Assembly (NCBI GenBank): GCA_017744365.1
Contig: JAGIBL010000001.1
Location: 496,001 to 560,000, forward strand
Direction of reading: 5' to 3'
DNA: 64,000 nt
DNA from: Nocardioidaceae bacterium
GTDB lineage: Bacteria > Actinomycetota > Actinomycetes > Propionibacteriales > Nocardioidaceae
Shown here: positions 49,114 through 58,052 of the stretch, piece by piece
Layout: each line of letters opens with the position of its first letter
Position numbering within the stretch: position 1 is the first letter of the stretch
Position numbers and translations under genes: made by a program
Notes under the pieces: generated by a model
What the model was told of the DNA's origin: nothing
The model's database searches: none
The model's input: the letters and a program-made list of their open reading frames with translations, nothing else

Positions 49114-49187
49114 GCGCTCTTCGCTGAACGGGTCGCGGCTACGGCCGCGGCCCCCTTGTCTCGTGTGCGGCTGGGGAGGGCTGCACC

Positions 49188-49997
49188 GTGCAACTCATCA
49201 TTCCTGCCTGCAACGAGGAGCGCCGGCTGCCGGCGACGTTGCGGGCCCTGCGTGCCTACGCACTGTCCACCGGGACCGTGCCGCGGCCGCCACTCGAGGT
49301 GCTCGTCGTCGACAACGGCAGTACCGACCGGACCGCTGAGGTCGCCGCGTCCCTGGACTCGCCGGCCATGCGGGTACGGGTGCTGCACTGCGCCGAGCCC
49401 GGCAAGGGCGCGGCCGTGCGCGCCGGCATCGCCGCGGCGACCTCCGACGTGGTCGGGTTCATGGACGCCGACGGCGCCACCGACCTGGCGGCGTTCGAGG
49501 CGGCCGCGGTCCGGCTCGCCGCCGGCGCCGACGTGGTGATCGGCTCGCGGGCCGCCGAGGGGGCCGAGACCGAGGCCCGGCACACCCGGCTGCGCAGCGT
49601 GGGCGCCGGCGCCTACCGGCGCGCCGCCGCGGTGCTGGTGCCCGGGATCGCGGACACCCAGTGCGGCTTCAAGATCTTCCGCGGCGACCTCGCCCGTGAC
49701 GTCTTCGCGGCCACCGAGACCGCCGGCTTCAGCTTCGACGTCGAGGTGCTCGCGCGCTGCCTGGACCTGCGCGCCCGGGTCGAGGAGATCCCGGTGGTCT
49801 GGACCGACGTCCCCGGCTCGACGTTCAGCCCGCTGCGGCACGGGCTGCGCAGCTTCGCCGACCTGCTCGCCATCGGCTGGCGGCTGCGCCGGCGCCCGAC
49901 CGTCGCCACCCGGCCGACGCCGCTGCGTCCCGGCCTGCCGCCCGAGGTGTCCCGCGAGCTCGCCGAGCCGGGCCTGCGCCTGGTGGGGGAGCGCTGA
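49188..49997 (+). CDS. Family 2 glycosyltransferase, dolichyl-phosphate sugar synthase-like
   Basis: 269 residues, GTG 49188 with GGGGAGGG 8 nt upstream. GT-A fold with LIIPACNEERRLPATL at the start, VLVVDNGSTDRTAEV, AEPGKGAAVRAGI and the metal-binding GFMDADGATD; later DTQCGFKIFRGDLAR and GFSFDVEVLARC. These are typical of ALG5/DPM1-type enzymes that make polyprenyl-phospho-sugars. It could supply a lipid-linked sugar for the neighbouring GT-C proteins. Confidence 0.88.
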   Translation: MQLIIPACNEERRLPATLRALRAYALSTGTVPRPPLEVLVVDNGSTDRTAEVAASLDSPAMRVRVLHCAEPGKGAAVRAGIAAATSDVVGFMDADGATDLAAFEAAAVRLAAGADVVIGSRAAEGAETEARHTRLRSVGAGAYRRAAAVLVPGIADTQCGFKIFRGDLARDVFAATETAGFSFDVEVLARCLDLRARVEEIPVVWTDVPGSTFSPLRHGLRSFADLLAIGWRLRRRPTVATRPTPLRPGLPPEVSRELAEPGLRLVGER

Positions 49998-49998
49998 G

Positions 49999-51159
49999 AT
50001 GGCCGGCCTGAGCGGAGCCCGCGTCGTGGTCGCCAACTGGCGCGATCTCGACCACCCGCTGGCCGGCGGCTCAGAGCGCTACGCCTGGGAGCTGGCCCGC
50101 GGCCTGGTCCAGGCCGGCGCCCGGGTCGATTTCCTCACCGCCCGCGCACCCGGGCAGTCCCGTTCCGAGCGGCGTGACGGCATCCGGATCGTGCGTCGCG
50201 GCGGCCAGCTGAGCTACTACCTGCTCGCCGCCCTCTGGCTGTTGCTGCGGCGCCGGTCGGTCGACGCCGTGGTCGACATGGAGGCGGGCATCCCGCTGTT
50301 CTCGCCGCTGGTGGTCTCGCGCCGCCGGACCGGCCTCGTGCTGGTGGTCCACCACGTCCACCTCGACCAGTTCGGCGTCTACTTCCCGCGCCCGCTCGCG
50401 GCGCTGGGCCGGTTCCTGGAAGGCACCCTGATGCCCCGGGTCTACCGCGGGGTCAGCACCGTCGCCGTCTCCGAGTCGACCCGGCGGGCGATGGCCGACC
50501 GGCTCCGCTGGCCGGGCCCTATCTCCGTGCTGCACAACGGCAACGTGCGCCCGCTGCTGGTCGAGGTGCCGGCCGAGGACACCGTCGACCGGCTCGTCGT
50601 GCTCGGCCGGCTCTCCCCGCACAAGCGGGTGGACCTGGTCGTCCGCGCGGTCGCGGCGCTGGCCGCGACCCGGCCCACGCTGCACCTGGACGTGGTCGGC
50701 AAGGGCCCCGACCAGGAGCGGCTCGCGACGCTGGTCCGCGACCTCGACGTGGAGAAGCACGTGACCTTCCACGGCTTCGTCTCCGAGGAGGAGAAGGCGC
50801 ACCTGCTCGGCCGGTCCCGGCTGCACGTGTGCGCCTCGGACGTCGAGGGCTGGGGCCAGGTGGTGGCGGAGGCGGCGGCGTACGGCGTGCCGACCGTGGC
50901 CCGCGACGTCCCGGGCCTGCGCGACTCGGTCCGCCACCAGCGCACCGGCTGGCTGCTGCCCGAGCCGGTCACCGACCTCGCCGCGGTGCAGGCGCGCCTG
51001 CTCGTCGGCATCGACTCGGCTCTCGACGAGCTCGAGGACCCGGAACGCCGGGACGAGATCTCCGCATCCTGCCGCGACTGGGCGTCGCGGTTCGACTGGG
51101 AGTCCATGCGGGCGGGCGCGGTCGCGCTCGTCGCTCACACCATGAAAGGGGCCTGGTGA
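49999..51159 (+). CDS. Family 4 glycosyltransferase
   Basis: 386 residues from ATG 49999, adjacent to the GT2 stop. N-terminal domain starts VVVANWRDLDHPLAGGSERYAWELARGL; C-terminal Rossmann domain has VVLGRLSPHKRVDLVVRA and the EX7E-type donor site CASDVEGWGQVVAEAAAYG. GT4 enzymes retain anomeric configuration and use nucleotide sugars in the cytoplasm. The stop overlaps the DUF3068 start (TGATG). Likely builds the glycan exported or extended by this cluster. Confidence 0.9.
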   Translation: MAGLSGARVVVANWRDLDHPLAGGSERYAWELARGLVQAGARVDFLTARAPGQSRSERRDGIRIVRRGGQLSYYLLAALWLLLRRRSVDAVVDMEAGIPLFSPLVVSRRRTGLVLVVHHVHLDQFGVYFPRPLAALGRFLEGTLMPRVYRGVSTVAVSESTRRAMADRLRWPGPISVLHNGNVRPLLVEVPAEDTVDRLVVLGRLSPHKRVDLVVRAVAALAATRPTLHLDVVGKGPDQERLATLVRDLDVEKHVTFHGFVSEEEKAHLLGRSRLHVCASDVEGWGQVVAEAAAYGVPTVARDVPGLRDSVRHQRTGWLLPEPVTDLAAVQARLLVGIDSALDELEDPERRDEISASCRDWASRFDWESMRAGAVALVAHTMKGAW

Positions 51160-52151
51160 TGGCCAGCACGTTGATCGACGCACCCCGATCCGCGAACGGA
51201 GGTCCGGACGAGGGGGGTCGGCACCTGCCCTCCCTGCTCCTCGCCGGGCTCGGCGCCTTCCTCGTCGTCCTCTCGGCGATGACCAAGCTCTACATCGAGC
51301 CCGCGCTGGCGGTGGCCCCCATCGACCAGGACTCGGTGACCCGGCTGCACGCCGACGACGCCACCATCTTCGACTCCCGGGTCGACGTGCTCAAGACGAT
51401 CACCACCGACCTGGACGTCGCGGCGCACACGATCGGCGACGTCAGCGCGTCGAAGAAGGCGCCCGGTGACGCCGTGGTCTGGAACAACACCACCACGGTC
51501 AGGTCCGCGGACGGCGTGATCCGCAGCCAGACCACCAAGCGAGCCGCCTTCGACAAGCGCACCGCCGCCGCGGTGAACTGCTGCGGCAACTTCATGGAGG
51601 TCCAGGAGGGCGTCCGCGAGCCGGTCAAGCGCAGCGGGCTGATGTACAAGTTCCCGTTCGGGACCGACAAGAAGACCTACCAGGTCTGGGACGACACCAT
51701 CGCCGCCCCGGTGCGCACGACGTACGAGCGGACCAGCAAGGTCGACGGCACCAAGGTCTACGTCTTCGAGAACGACGTGCCCGCGACCACGGTCGGCACC
51801 CGCGAGGTCCCCGCGTCGCTGCTCGGCCTGACCACGACCGGCAACGTCACCGCGGACAGCTTCTACCAGAACCACTCGACCTACTACGTCGAGCCGGTCA
51901 CCGGTGCGATCCTCAACCAGGTCAACGACACCAAGTCGTGGCTGGGCTACGAGGGCCACGAGCTGGTCACCACCGACGCGCACATCGCCTACACCTCGAA
52001 GCAGACCAAGGACCTGCTCGACGAGCTCGGCACCAAGCTGACGCTGCTCAAGCTGGCGCAGGGCTTCGTGCCGTGGCTGGTCACCGCGCTCGGCCTGGTC
52101 CTCGTCGCCGGCGGTGCGACCCGGGCGCTGCGCCGGCCGCGCCGCGCCTGA
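51159..52151 (+). CDS. DUF3068 / PorA-family membrane-anchored protein
   Basis: 330 residues, ATG 51159 in TGATG overlap with the GT4. One N-terminal helix (LPSLLLAGLGAFLVVLSAMT), a large extracytoplasmic beta-rich domain (WNNTTTVRSADGVIRSQTTK, YKFPFGTDKKTYQVWDDT, YYVEPVTGAILNQVNDTKSW) and a C-terminal helix (FVPWLVTALGLVLVAGGAT). FPFGT-KKTY-WD is the DUF3068 core. Some members are named porin PorA family; channel activity is not shown for this type. Associated with envelope glycan genes here. Confidence 0.85.
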   Translation: MASTLIDAPRSANGGPDEGGRHLPSLLLAGLGAFLVVLSAMTKLYIEPALAVAPIDQDSVTRLHADDATIFDSRVDVLKTITTDLDVAAHTIGDVSASKKAPGDAVVWNNTTTVRSADGVIRSQTTKRAAFDKRTAAAVNCCGNFMEVQEGVREPVKRSGLMYKFPFGTDKKTYQVWDDTIAAPVRTTYERTSKVDGTKVYVFENDVPATTVGTREVPASLLGLTTTGNVTADSFYQNHSTYYVEPVTGAILNQVNDTKSWLGYEGHELVTTDAHIAYTSKQTKDLLDELGTKLTLLKLAQGFVPWLVTALGLVLVAGGATRALRRPRRA

Positions 52152-52174
52152 GCCGGGTCGCCTAGGTTGGGAGC

Positions 52175-52969
52175 GTGATCCAGGACCGGCTCCGATCGTT
52201 CTACGAGCGCCGCATCGCCGTCCCGGTCGGGCCCGACGCGCTGGTGCTCGACGTCGGTAGCGGCGACAAGCCGTCGTGGCGAGCGGACGTGCTGCTCGAC
52301 CGCTACCCGGAGGACGCGTTCTCCGGGCAGCGGTCGGGCACCGGCCGGACCCGGGTGGTGCGCCCGCTGTTCGACGCGGACGCAGCGGACATGCCGTTCG
52401 CCGACGGGGTCTTCGACTACGCGATCTGCTCGCACGTGCTCGAGCACGTCACCGACCCGGTCGGGGTGGTGCGCGAGCTGACCCGGGTGGCGAAGGCCGG
52501 CTACATCGAGGTGCCCGAGGCCTCGGCCGCCAAGATCATCGACTTCCCGAGCCACCTGTGGTGGTGCCGGCTGGACAGCTCCACCGAGCCGCCGACGCTG
52601 GTCTTCACCGCGAAGCAGGCGGCCGCCTTCGACCCCGAGATCGACGCCTACCTGCGCCGCTCCGGCCTGGCCGAGCCGGTCAAGCGGCTGATCGACACCC
52701 GCCACCACGAGAACGTGATCGCGCTGCACTGGTCGGGCGAGCAGCCCGCCCGGGCCGAGGGGGAGCACGACCCGGCGTTCGTGGAGGCGACCATCAACGC
52801 CGAGGCCCACCACCGGGGAGCGGAGGCGGTCGTGGCGCGGGCACTCACGGTCGCACTCACCGCGCGGAAGCCGAAGCGCTCCGGCCCGATCCGGTACGAC
52901 GACGTCGTCAAGCCCGAGCTGCGCCGCGGCGACGGCGCCGTCCTGGAGAACCGGCTCTACCGGCTCTAG
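52175..52969 (+). CDS. SAM-dependent methyltransferase, class I
   Basis: 264 residues, GTG 52175 with TAGGTT (52162-52167) 7 nt upstream. Motif I is VLDVGSGDKP, acidic loop DADAADMPFADGVFDYAICS and then HVLEHVTDPVGVVRELTRV, as in methyltransf_11 enzymes. The C-terminal ~110 residues are unusual for the family. Substrate unknown; placement suggests a glycan or glycolipid. Convergent with the next methyltransferase (4-nt overlap). Confidence 0.8.
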   Translation: MIQDRLRSFYERRIAVPVGPDALVLDVGSGDKPSWRADVLLDRYPEDAFSGQRSGTGRTRVVRPLFDADAADMPFADGVFDYAICSHVLEHVTDPVGVVRELTRVAKAGYIEVPEASAAKIIDFPSHLWWCRLDSSTEPPTLVFTAKQAAAFDPEIDAYLRRSGLAEPVKRLIDTRHHENVIALHWSGEQPARAEGEHDPAFVEATINAEAHHRGAEAVVARALTVALTARKPKRSGPIRYDDVVKPELRRGDGAVLENRLYRL

Positions 52970-53664
52970 TCCCGGGTCGCGCGCAGCACCAGGCTGATCC
53001 CGCGGCGCCGTCGTACGGGGAGCAGCGACTCGATCCCGACCACGGCGCGCAGGCCGGCGTTGACCACCGGGTGCACCGGCTCCATCTCGCTCTGCGAGGT
53101 GCTGCGCCGCTTGCGCCGTGCCCGGGCGACCGGGCGGAGCAGCACGTTCCAGCCGAAGACCTCCTGGACCCGGAAGCCGGCCCGCTCGACCAGTCCGACC
53201 AGCTGGTCGCGCTCGTAGCGGCGGACGTGCCCCAGGGCCAGGTCGTGACCGCTCCACAGGTCCATCCCCGCGGGCACCATCACCAGCAGCGTGCCGCCCG
53301 GGCGCAGCACCCGGAAGGCCTCGGCGGCGACGGCCGCGTCCTCCTCGATGTGCTCCCAGGCGTCCGAGGAGAGCACCAGGTCGAACTCGCCGTCGCGGAA
53401 CGGCAGCGCGCGGGCGTCCGACTGCACCGCGGCCAGGCCGCGCCGCCGGGCCAGCACGGTCGAGTCGTGCACGTAGTCGAGCGCGGTCACCTGCCAGCCG
53501 AGCCCCGCCAGCACGGCGCTGTTGCCGGCCGGCCCGCAGCCCACGTCGAGCGCGCGTCCGGGCGCGAGGTCACCGAGCTCGCGTCGTACCAGCGCCCGTC
53601 GTCCCGCGTACCACCAGTGCCGCTGCTCCAGCTCCGCCGACCGGCGGATCTCGTCCTCGTCCAC
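52966..53664 (-). CDS. SAM-dependent methyltransferase, class I
   Basis: 232 residues from GTG 53664, chosen because GGGAGGGAA lies just upstream and the text DEDEIRRSAELEQRHWWYAGRR is the typical start of this group. Motif I is ALDVGCGPAGNSAVL; ALPFRDGEFDLVLSSDAWEHIED and RPGGTLLVMVPA follow. The basic segment RARRKRRSTSQ is near the C-terminus. Enzymes with the HWWY start are often found in polysaccharide clusters beside polyprenyl-linked glycan genes. Confidence 0.82.
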   Translation of the reverse strand: MDEDEIRRSAELEQRHWWYAGRRALVRRELGDLAPGRALDVGCGPAGNSAVLAGLGWQVTALDYVHDSTVLARRRGLAAVQSDARALPFRDGEFDLVLSSDAWEHIEEDAAVAAEAFRVLRPGGTLLVMVPAGMDLWSGHDLALGHVRRYERDQLVGLVERAGFRVQEVFGWNVLLRPVARARRKRRSTSQSEMEPVHPVVNAGLRAVVGIESLLPVRRRRGISLVLRATRD

Positions 53665-53695
53665 AGGTTCCCTCCCGCGGGCCGACGCTACCGGC

Positions 53696-54505
53696 TCAGC
53701 CGAGGTCGGCGACGTACAGCGCGGTGCCGGGGGTGAGCAGTCCGCGGGTCCGGCTCCAGCCGCCCCAGACCCGGTCGTGGTCCTCGGGCCACTCCGGCTC
53801 GACCAGGTCGACGAGGCGGTACCCGGCCGCGGCCAGCGCGCGCACCCAGTCGCCGAGGGTGCGGTGGTGCTCGACGTACGCGGTCTCACCGGTCTCGTCG
53901 TCGATCTCGACGTACGGGCGCCGGTCCCAGTAGGACTGCGAGGCGACCAGCCCCTCGGGGCCGGGGTCGTCGGGGAACATCCACCGGGTCGGGTGCGTGA
54001 CCGAGAACGCGAGCCGGCCGCCGGGCCGGGTCACCCGGGCGATCTCGGCGACCAGCGCGTCGGCGTCGGAGATGAACTGCAGCGCACCGAACGCGGAGAA
54101 CACCACGTCGAAGGTGGCGTCGGCGAAGGGGAGCACCGCGGCGCCCGCGAGCACGGTGGGCACGCGGGTGCCGAGGTGCTCGTCGATCCGGCGGCTGTGC
54201 TGGAGCTGGCGCATCGAGACGTCCAGCCCGACCGGCCGGCCGCCGTGGCGCAGCACCCAGCGCGAGCACTGGCCGGCGCCGCAGCCGAGCTCCAGGACGG
54301 CCTTGCCGGCCACCGGGCCGAGCGCGCCGATCGCGTCCTCGCGGACGCCCTCGGGCCCCCACAGGAACCCGTCGTCGCCGAGGAACTCGCCGTGGGTGGA
54401 CTGGTACTCGTCGGCGTACCGGTCCCAGTCCGCCCGGTTCGCACGCAGGGAGGCGGTCTCGTCGACACGCCGGCGCTCGACGCGGACTGGTCTGTGGGCG
54501 GACAT
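53696..54505 (-). CDS. SAM-dependent methyltransferase, class I
   Basis: 269 residues, ATG 54505. N-terminal DWDRYADEYQSTHGEFLG is a common start of this subfamily; motif I VLELGCGAGQCSRWV, then VLPFADATFDVVFSAFGALQFI and RPGGRLAFSVTHPTRWMF. The C-terminal EWPEDHDRVWGGWSRTRG recurs in actinobacterial homologues. A shared substrate with the other two methyltransferases cannot be inferred. Divergent from rpsA. Confidence 0.82.
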   Translation of the reverse strand: MSAHRPVRVERRRVDETASLRANRADWDRYADEYQSTHGEFLGDDGFLWGPEGVREDAIGALGPVAGKAVLELGCGAGQCSRWVLRHGGRPVGLDVSMRQLQHSRRIDEHLGTRVPTVLAGAAVLPFADATFDVVFSAFGALQFISDADALVAEIARVTRPGGRLAFSVTHPTRWMFPDDPGPEGLVASQSYWDRRPYVEIDDETGETAYVEHHRTLGDWVRALAAAGYRLVDLVEPEWPEDHDRVWGGWSRTRGLLTPGTALYVADLG

Positions 54506-54542
54506 GGCACGATGATCGCAGGCCGGGCCCCGAGTCCGCCGG

Positions 54543-54714
54543 TTGGACGTGCGTGCCCGAAACGCCGTATCCTTGCGGGTGCGCTACGAGCCTGCCTGAG
54601 TCTCAGACGGAGCAGTCTCTCGCTCGCTGATCGCGAGAACCAATTTCGTGACAAGTGAAACGGGCTTCAGGCGTGCCCAGAACTACATCTGTCCACCAAG
54701 GAACACATTCCCCT
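54543..54714 (+). promoter_or_regulatory. rpsA promoter and long 5' leader
   Basis: TTGGAC (54543-54548) and TATCCT (54568-54573) form a -35/-10 pair with a 19-nt spacer. Transcription from there gives a ~135-nt leader before the rpsA ATG at 54715. It contains short self-complementary parts, such as CTGAGTCTCAG near 54597-54607 and CTCGC/GCGAG around 54632-54646, and a weak AAGGA 12 nt before ATG. Such a leader could allow S1 to repress its own translation, as known in other bacteria. Confidence 0.6.
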
Positions 54715-56166
54715 ATGACCAGCACTCCCACCCTCTCCGAGGCCCCTCAGGTCGCCGTCAACGACATCGGCTCGGAGGAGGACTTCCTCGCCGCTGTCGA
54801 CGAGACCATCAAGTACTTCAACGACGGTGACATCGTCGACGGCACCATCGTCAAGGTCGACCGCGACGAGGTCCTGCTCGACATCGGCTACAAGACCGAG
54901 GGTGTCATCCCCTCGCGCGAGCTCTCGATCAAGCACGACGTCGACCCCAACGAGGTCGTCGAGGTCGGCGACAAGGTCGAGGCCCTGGTCCTCCAGAAGG
55001 AGGACAAGGAAGGCCGCCTGATCCTGTCCAAGAAGCGCGCCCAGTACGAGCGCGCCTGGGGCACCATCGAGCAGGTCAAGGAGGAGGACGGCGTCGTCAC
55101 CGGCACCGTCATCGAGGTCGTCAAGGGCGGCCTGATCCTGGACATCGGGCTGCGCGGCTTCCTGCCCGCCTCCCTGGTGGAGATGCGTCGCGTCCGCGAC
55201 CTCCAGCCGTACGTCGGCAAGGAGCTCGAGGCGAAGATCATCGAGCTGGACAAGAACCGCAACAACGTCGTGCTCTCGCGGCGTGCGTGGCTCGAGCAGA
55301 CCCAGTCCGAGGTTCGCCACGGCTTCCTCACCCAGCTGCAGAAGGGCCAGATCCGCAAGGGTGTCGTCTCCTCGATCGTCAACTTCGGCGCGTTCGTGGA
55401 CCTCGGCGGCGTCGACGGCCTGGTGCACGTCTCGGAGCTGTCCTGGAAGCACATCGACCACCCGTCCGAGGTCGTCACCGTGGGCGACGAGGTCACCGTC
55501 GAGGTGCTGGACGTCGACATGGACCGCGAGCGCGTCTCGCTGTCGCTGAAGGCGACCCAGGAGGACCCGTGGCAGCACTTCGCCCGGACCCACCAGATCG
55601 GTCAGATCGTCCCGGGCAAGGTCACCAAGCTGGTCCCGTTCGGTGCGTTCGTCCGCGTCGAGGAGGGCATCGAGGGCCTGGTGCACATCTCCGAGCTGGC
55701 CGAGCGCCACGTGGAGATCCCGGAGCAGGTCGTCCAGGTCAACGACGACGTCATGGTCAAGATCATCGACATCGACCTGGAGCGTCGCCGGATCTCGCTG
55801 TCGCTCAAGCAGGCGAACGAGACCGCGACCGCGACCGAGGCCGAGGACTTCGACCCGACCCTGTACGGCATGACCGCGACGTACGACGAGCAGGGCAACT
55901 ACATCTACCCCGAGGGCTTCGACCCGGACACCGGCGAGTGGCTCGAGGGCTTCGAGGAGCAGCGCAAGGTCTGGGAGGACCAGTACGCCAAGGCGCACGC
56001 GCGCTGGGAGGCCCACAAGGCTCAGCAGGCCGAGGCCAAGCAGGCCGAGGTCGAGGCCGGCCAGGCCACCTCGTACTCGTCGGAGGCGCCCGAGGCCGAG
56101 GGCGGCTCGCTCGCCTCGGACGAGGCGCTGCAGGCGCTGCGCGAGAAGCTCACCGGGGGCAACTGA
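54715..56166 (+). CDS. rpsA: 30S ribosomal protein S1
   Basis: 483 residues from ATG 54715. Four S1 RNA-binding domains: about 36-105 (GTIVKVDRDEVLLDIGYKTE), 122-190 (GTVIEVVKGGLILDIGLRGF), 206-276 (GVVSSIVNFGAFVDLGGVDG) and 293-363 (GKVTKLVPFGAFVRVEEGIEG in part). The acidic C-terminal tail with ETATATEAEDFDPTLYGM and an Ala/Gln/Glu-rich stretch is typical of actinobacterial S1, which has four rather than six domains. It binds mRNA on the 30S subunit. Followed by a strong terminator. Confidence 0.97.
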   Translation: MTSTPTLSEAPQVAVNDIGSEEDFLAAVDETIKYFNDGDIVDGTIVKVDRDEVLLDIGYKTEGVIPSRELSIKHDVDPNEVVEVGDKVEALVLQKEDKEGRLILSKKRAQYERAWGTIEQVKEEDGVVTGTVIEVVKGGLILDIGLRGFLPASLVEMRRVRDLQPYVGKELEAKIIELDKNRNNVVLSRRAWLEQTQSEVRHGFLTQLQKGQIRKGVVSSIVNFGAFVDLGGVDGLVHVSELSWKHIDHPSEVVTVGDEVTVEVLDVDMDRERVSLSLKATQEDPWQHFARTHQIGQIVPGKVTKLVPFGAFVRVEEGIEGLVHISELAERHVEIPEQVVQVNDDVMVKIIDIDLERRRISLSLKQANETATATEAEDFDPTLYGMTATYDEQGNYIYPEGFDPDTGEWLEGFEEQRKVWEDQYAKAHARWEAHKAQQAEAKQAEVEAGQATSYSSEAPEAEGGSLASDEALQALREKLTGGN

Positions 56167-56183
56167 CCCGCACCAGCTCACCG

Positions 56184-56218
56184 CGAAGGACCTCCACCCA
56201 CCGGGTGGGGGTCCTTCG
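56184..56218 (+). terminator. Strong hairpin terminator after rpsA
   Basis: Arms 56184-56199 and 56203-56218 pair over 16 bp with one T-G wobble around a 3-nt loop, followed by TCGTT. It begins 18 nt after the rpsA stop and precedes the next gene's promoter. Confidence 0.85.
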
Positions 56219-56242
56219 TCGTTCCGGGCCTACGATGCCTTC

Positions 56243-58048
56243 GTGGGGTACGGAAGTGGGGTCCGTCGCGCCCTGGTACTGCTGGCTGCCGGGGCACTGG
56301 CCGGTGCCGTGCTGGTCGCGGCGCGCGCCGGTAAGGCCGACGTGTGCGACAACGCGCCGCTTCCTGGTGCCCCCACGGTCCGGGTGCTTGTCTTCGGTGA
56401 CTCGCTGACGGCCGGGTCGGCGGGCGACTACACCTGGCGCTACCGGTACTGGCAGCAGCAGCGTGCCCTCGGTGTGAACGTCGAGTTCGTCGGGCCCATC
56501 CAGGGGATGATGGCCACCGCCGACTACCCGGTGGATGACAACCAGGCCTACGCCGACCCGTGCTTCAACCAGCGCTCGCACTGGGCCATCGGCGGCAAGA
56601 AGCTCTCCGCCACCTTCAACCCGCCGTGGTGGCTGACCACGACACCGGACGCACCGACCGAGATCGCCTGGGCCGTAGGTGCCTACCAGCCCGACGTGGT
56701 CGTCGAGTTTATGGGCGGCAACGACCTGACCAAGAACCCCGTGTCCACCCCGCAGCAGGTGGTCGACCTCGCGCAGAAGTTCGTCGGCGAGGTGCGCAAG
56801 GCGAACCCGGCCACCCCGGTCGCCATCGTGACCACGACGAGCAACCTGGTCCCGGCCGCGGTGACCTACAACCAGCTCCTCACCGCCCAGGCGCCCAGCT
56901 GGTCCACCCCGACCTCGCAGGTCTCGGTGATCGACGTGATGCGCGACTGGCAGGGCGTCCCGGACACCTGGGACCACTACCACCCGCATGCGATGGGGGA
57001 GATGCACCTGGCCTGGGACATCGGCGACGGGCTCGCATCGATGGGCTTCGGCGCGCATCCGTCCTGGCCGATCCCGGTGGTGCCCATCGGGCCCCGGACG
57101 CCGCCGACGCTGACGCTGGGAGGGACCACCGCCACCAGCGCGACGCTGTCCTGGGCCTCGCCGATCGGCGCGGACCGGGAGACGGTGTGGTCGCGCGACC
57201 TCACCACGGGCGGGGCCTGGTCGGTCGTCACGACCGTGCAGTACCCGACGCTCGGCATGACCGTCTCCGCGCTGGCCCCGCACCGCTACGAGTTCCGGGT
57301 GCAGGCCGCGAAGGGGACGGCCGTCGCGGAGAACCTCTACTCGAACGCCGTCGCCGTGGACCTGACCGGCGGGGCCACCCCCACCCCGACGCCGACACCA
57401 AGCCCGACCCCGACACCGACACCGACACCCACTCCCACGCCGACACCCACTCCGACGCCGACACCCACTCCGACGCCGACACCGACTCCCACAGCTACCC
57501 CCACGGTCCCGATCACCCTCGGCCGGGTGCTGGCACCCCGGGCCACCTCGAACTACCACGCGGTCGTGCTCTCCTGGGCGCCGGCGTCGGGGGCGACGTC
57601 GTACCGGGTCCGCTGGCACCGTTCCGGCAGCACCGCGTGGTCGAGCCTGACCACGACGGGGACGGCGACCTCGGTGACCCGGCTGCTCGCGGGGGCGTCG
57701 TACGGGTTCACGGTGACGCCGCTGCGGGCGGGCTCGACCGGGACCGCGAGCCCGCAGACGCTGGCGGCGCCGCACGGCACCGTGAACCCGGCGGTGCCGC
57801 GACCCCGGCTGGTCGTGCTCTCCCGGCACCGGCTGCGGATCACCTGGGCGGCAGCGGTGGACCCGACCCGCTACCAGGTACTGCTCCGCCGCGGCGCCGG
57901 CCCGTGGCGCACGGTCCGCTGGACCACCGGCACCGGCATGGTCACCGGTCCGCTCACGCCGCGGGTCCGCTACCAGGTCCGAGTGCGCGCCTGGGACAGC
58001 TACGTGCCGGGCCTGCTCTCGGCGTACGCGGGCCTGCGGATGCGCTGA
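56243..58048 (+). CDS. Secreted SGNH hydrolase with Thr-Pro linker and fibronectin-type domains
   Basis: 601 residues, GTG 56243, TACGAT (56231-56236) 6 nt upstream. Signal peptide in the first ~35 residues (RRALVLLAAGALAGAVLVAA). SGNH hydrolase domain: Ser in LVFGDSLTAG, Asn in FMGGND, catalytic Asp/His in WDHYHPHAMGEMH. A first FN3-like domain (about 290-375), then a (TP)n linker near 380-420 and two FN3-like domains to the end. Probably an extracellular esterase or lipase acting on a polymer; the substrate is unknown. The linker is encoded by a hexanucleotide-rich repeat. Confidence 0.82.
   Translation: MGYGSGVRRALVLLAAGALAGAVLVAARAGKADVCDNAPLPGAPTVRVLVFGDSLTAGSAGDYTWRYRYWQQQRALGVNVEFVGPIQGMMATADYPVDDNQAYADPCFNQRSHWAIGGKKLSATFNPPWWLTTTPDAPTEIAWAVGAYQPDVVVEFMGGNDLTKNPVSTPQQVVDLAQKFVGEVRKANPATPVAIVTTTSNLVPAAVTYNQLLTAQAPSWSTPTSQVSVIDVMRDWQGVPDTWDHYHPHAMGEMHLAWDIGDGLASMGFGAHPSWPIPVVPIGPRTPPTLTLGGTTATSATLSWASPIGADRETVWSRDLTTGGAWSVVTTVQYPTLGMTVSALAPHRYEFRVQAAKGTAVAENLYSNAVAVDLTGGATPTPTPTPSPTPTPTPTPTPTPTPTPTPTPTPTPTPTPTATPTVPITLGRVLAPRATSNYHAVVLSWAPASGATSYRVRWHRSGSTAWSSLTTTGTATSVTRLLAGASYGFTVTPLRAGSTGTASPQTLAAPHGTVNPAVPRPRLVVLSRHRLRITWAAAVDPTRYQVLLRRGAGPWRTVRWTTGTGMVTGPLTPRVRYQVRVRAWDSYVPGLLSAYAGLRMR
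57380..57500 (+). repeat. Hexanucleotide microsatellite encoding Thr-Pro linker
   Basis: Near-perfect repetition of ACACCG/ACTCCG-type hexamers coding for alternating Thr and Pro. Length changes by whole units would keep the frame and only alter linker length. Confidence 0.9.
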
Positions 58049-58052
58049 TGCC

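Noticed and set aside
57380-57500. Phase-variable tract in the SGNH hydrolase gene
   Set aside because: The unit is six bases, so changes in copy number keep the frame.
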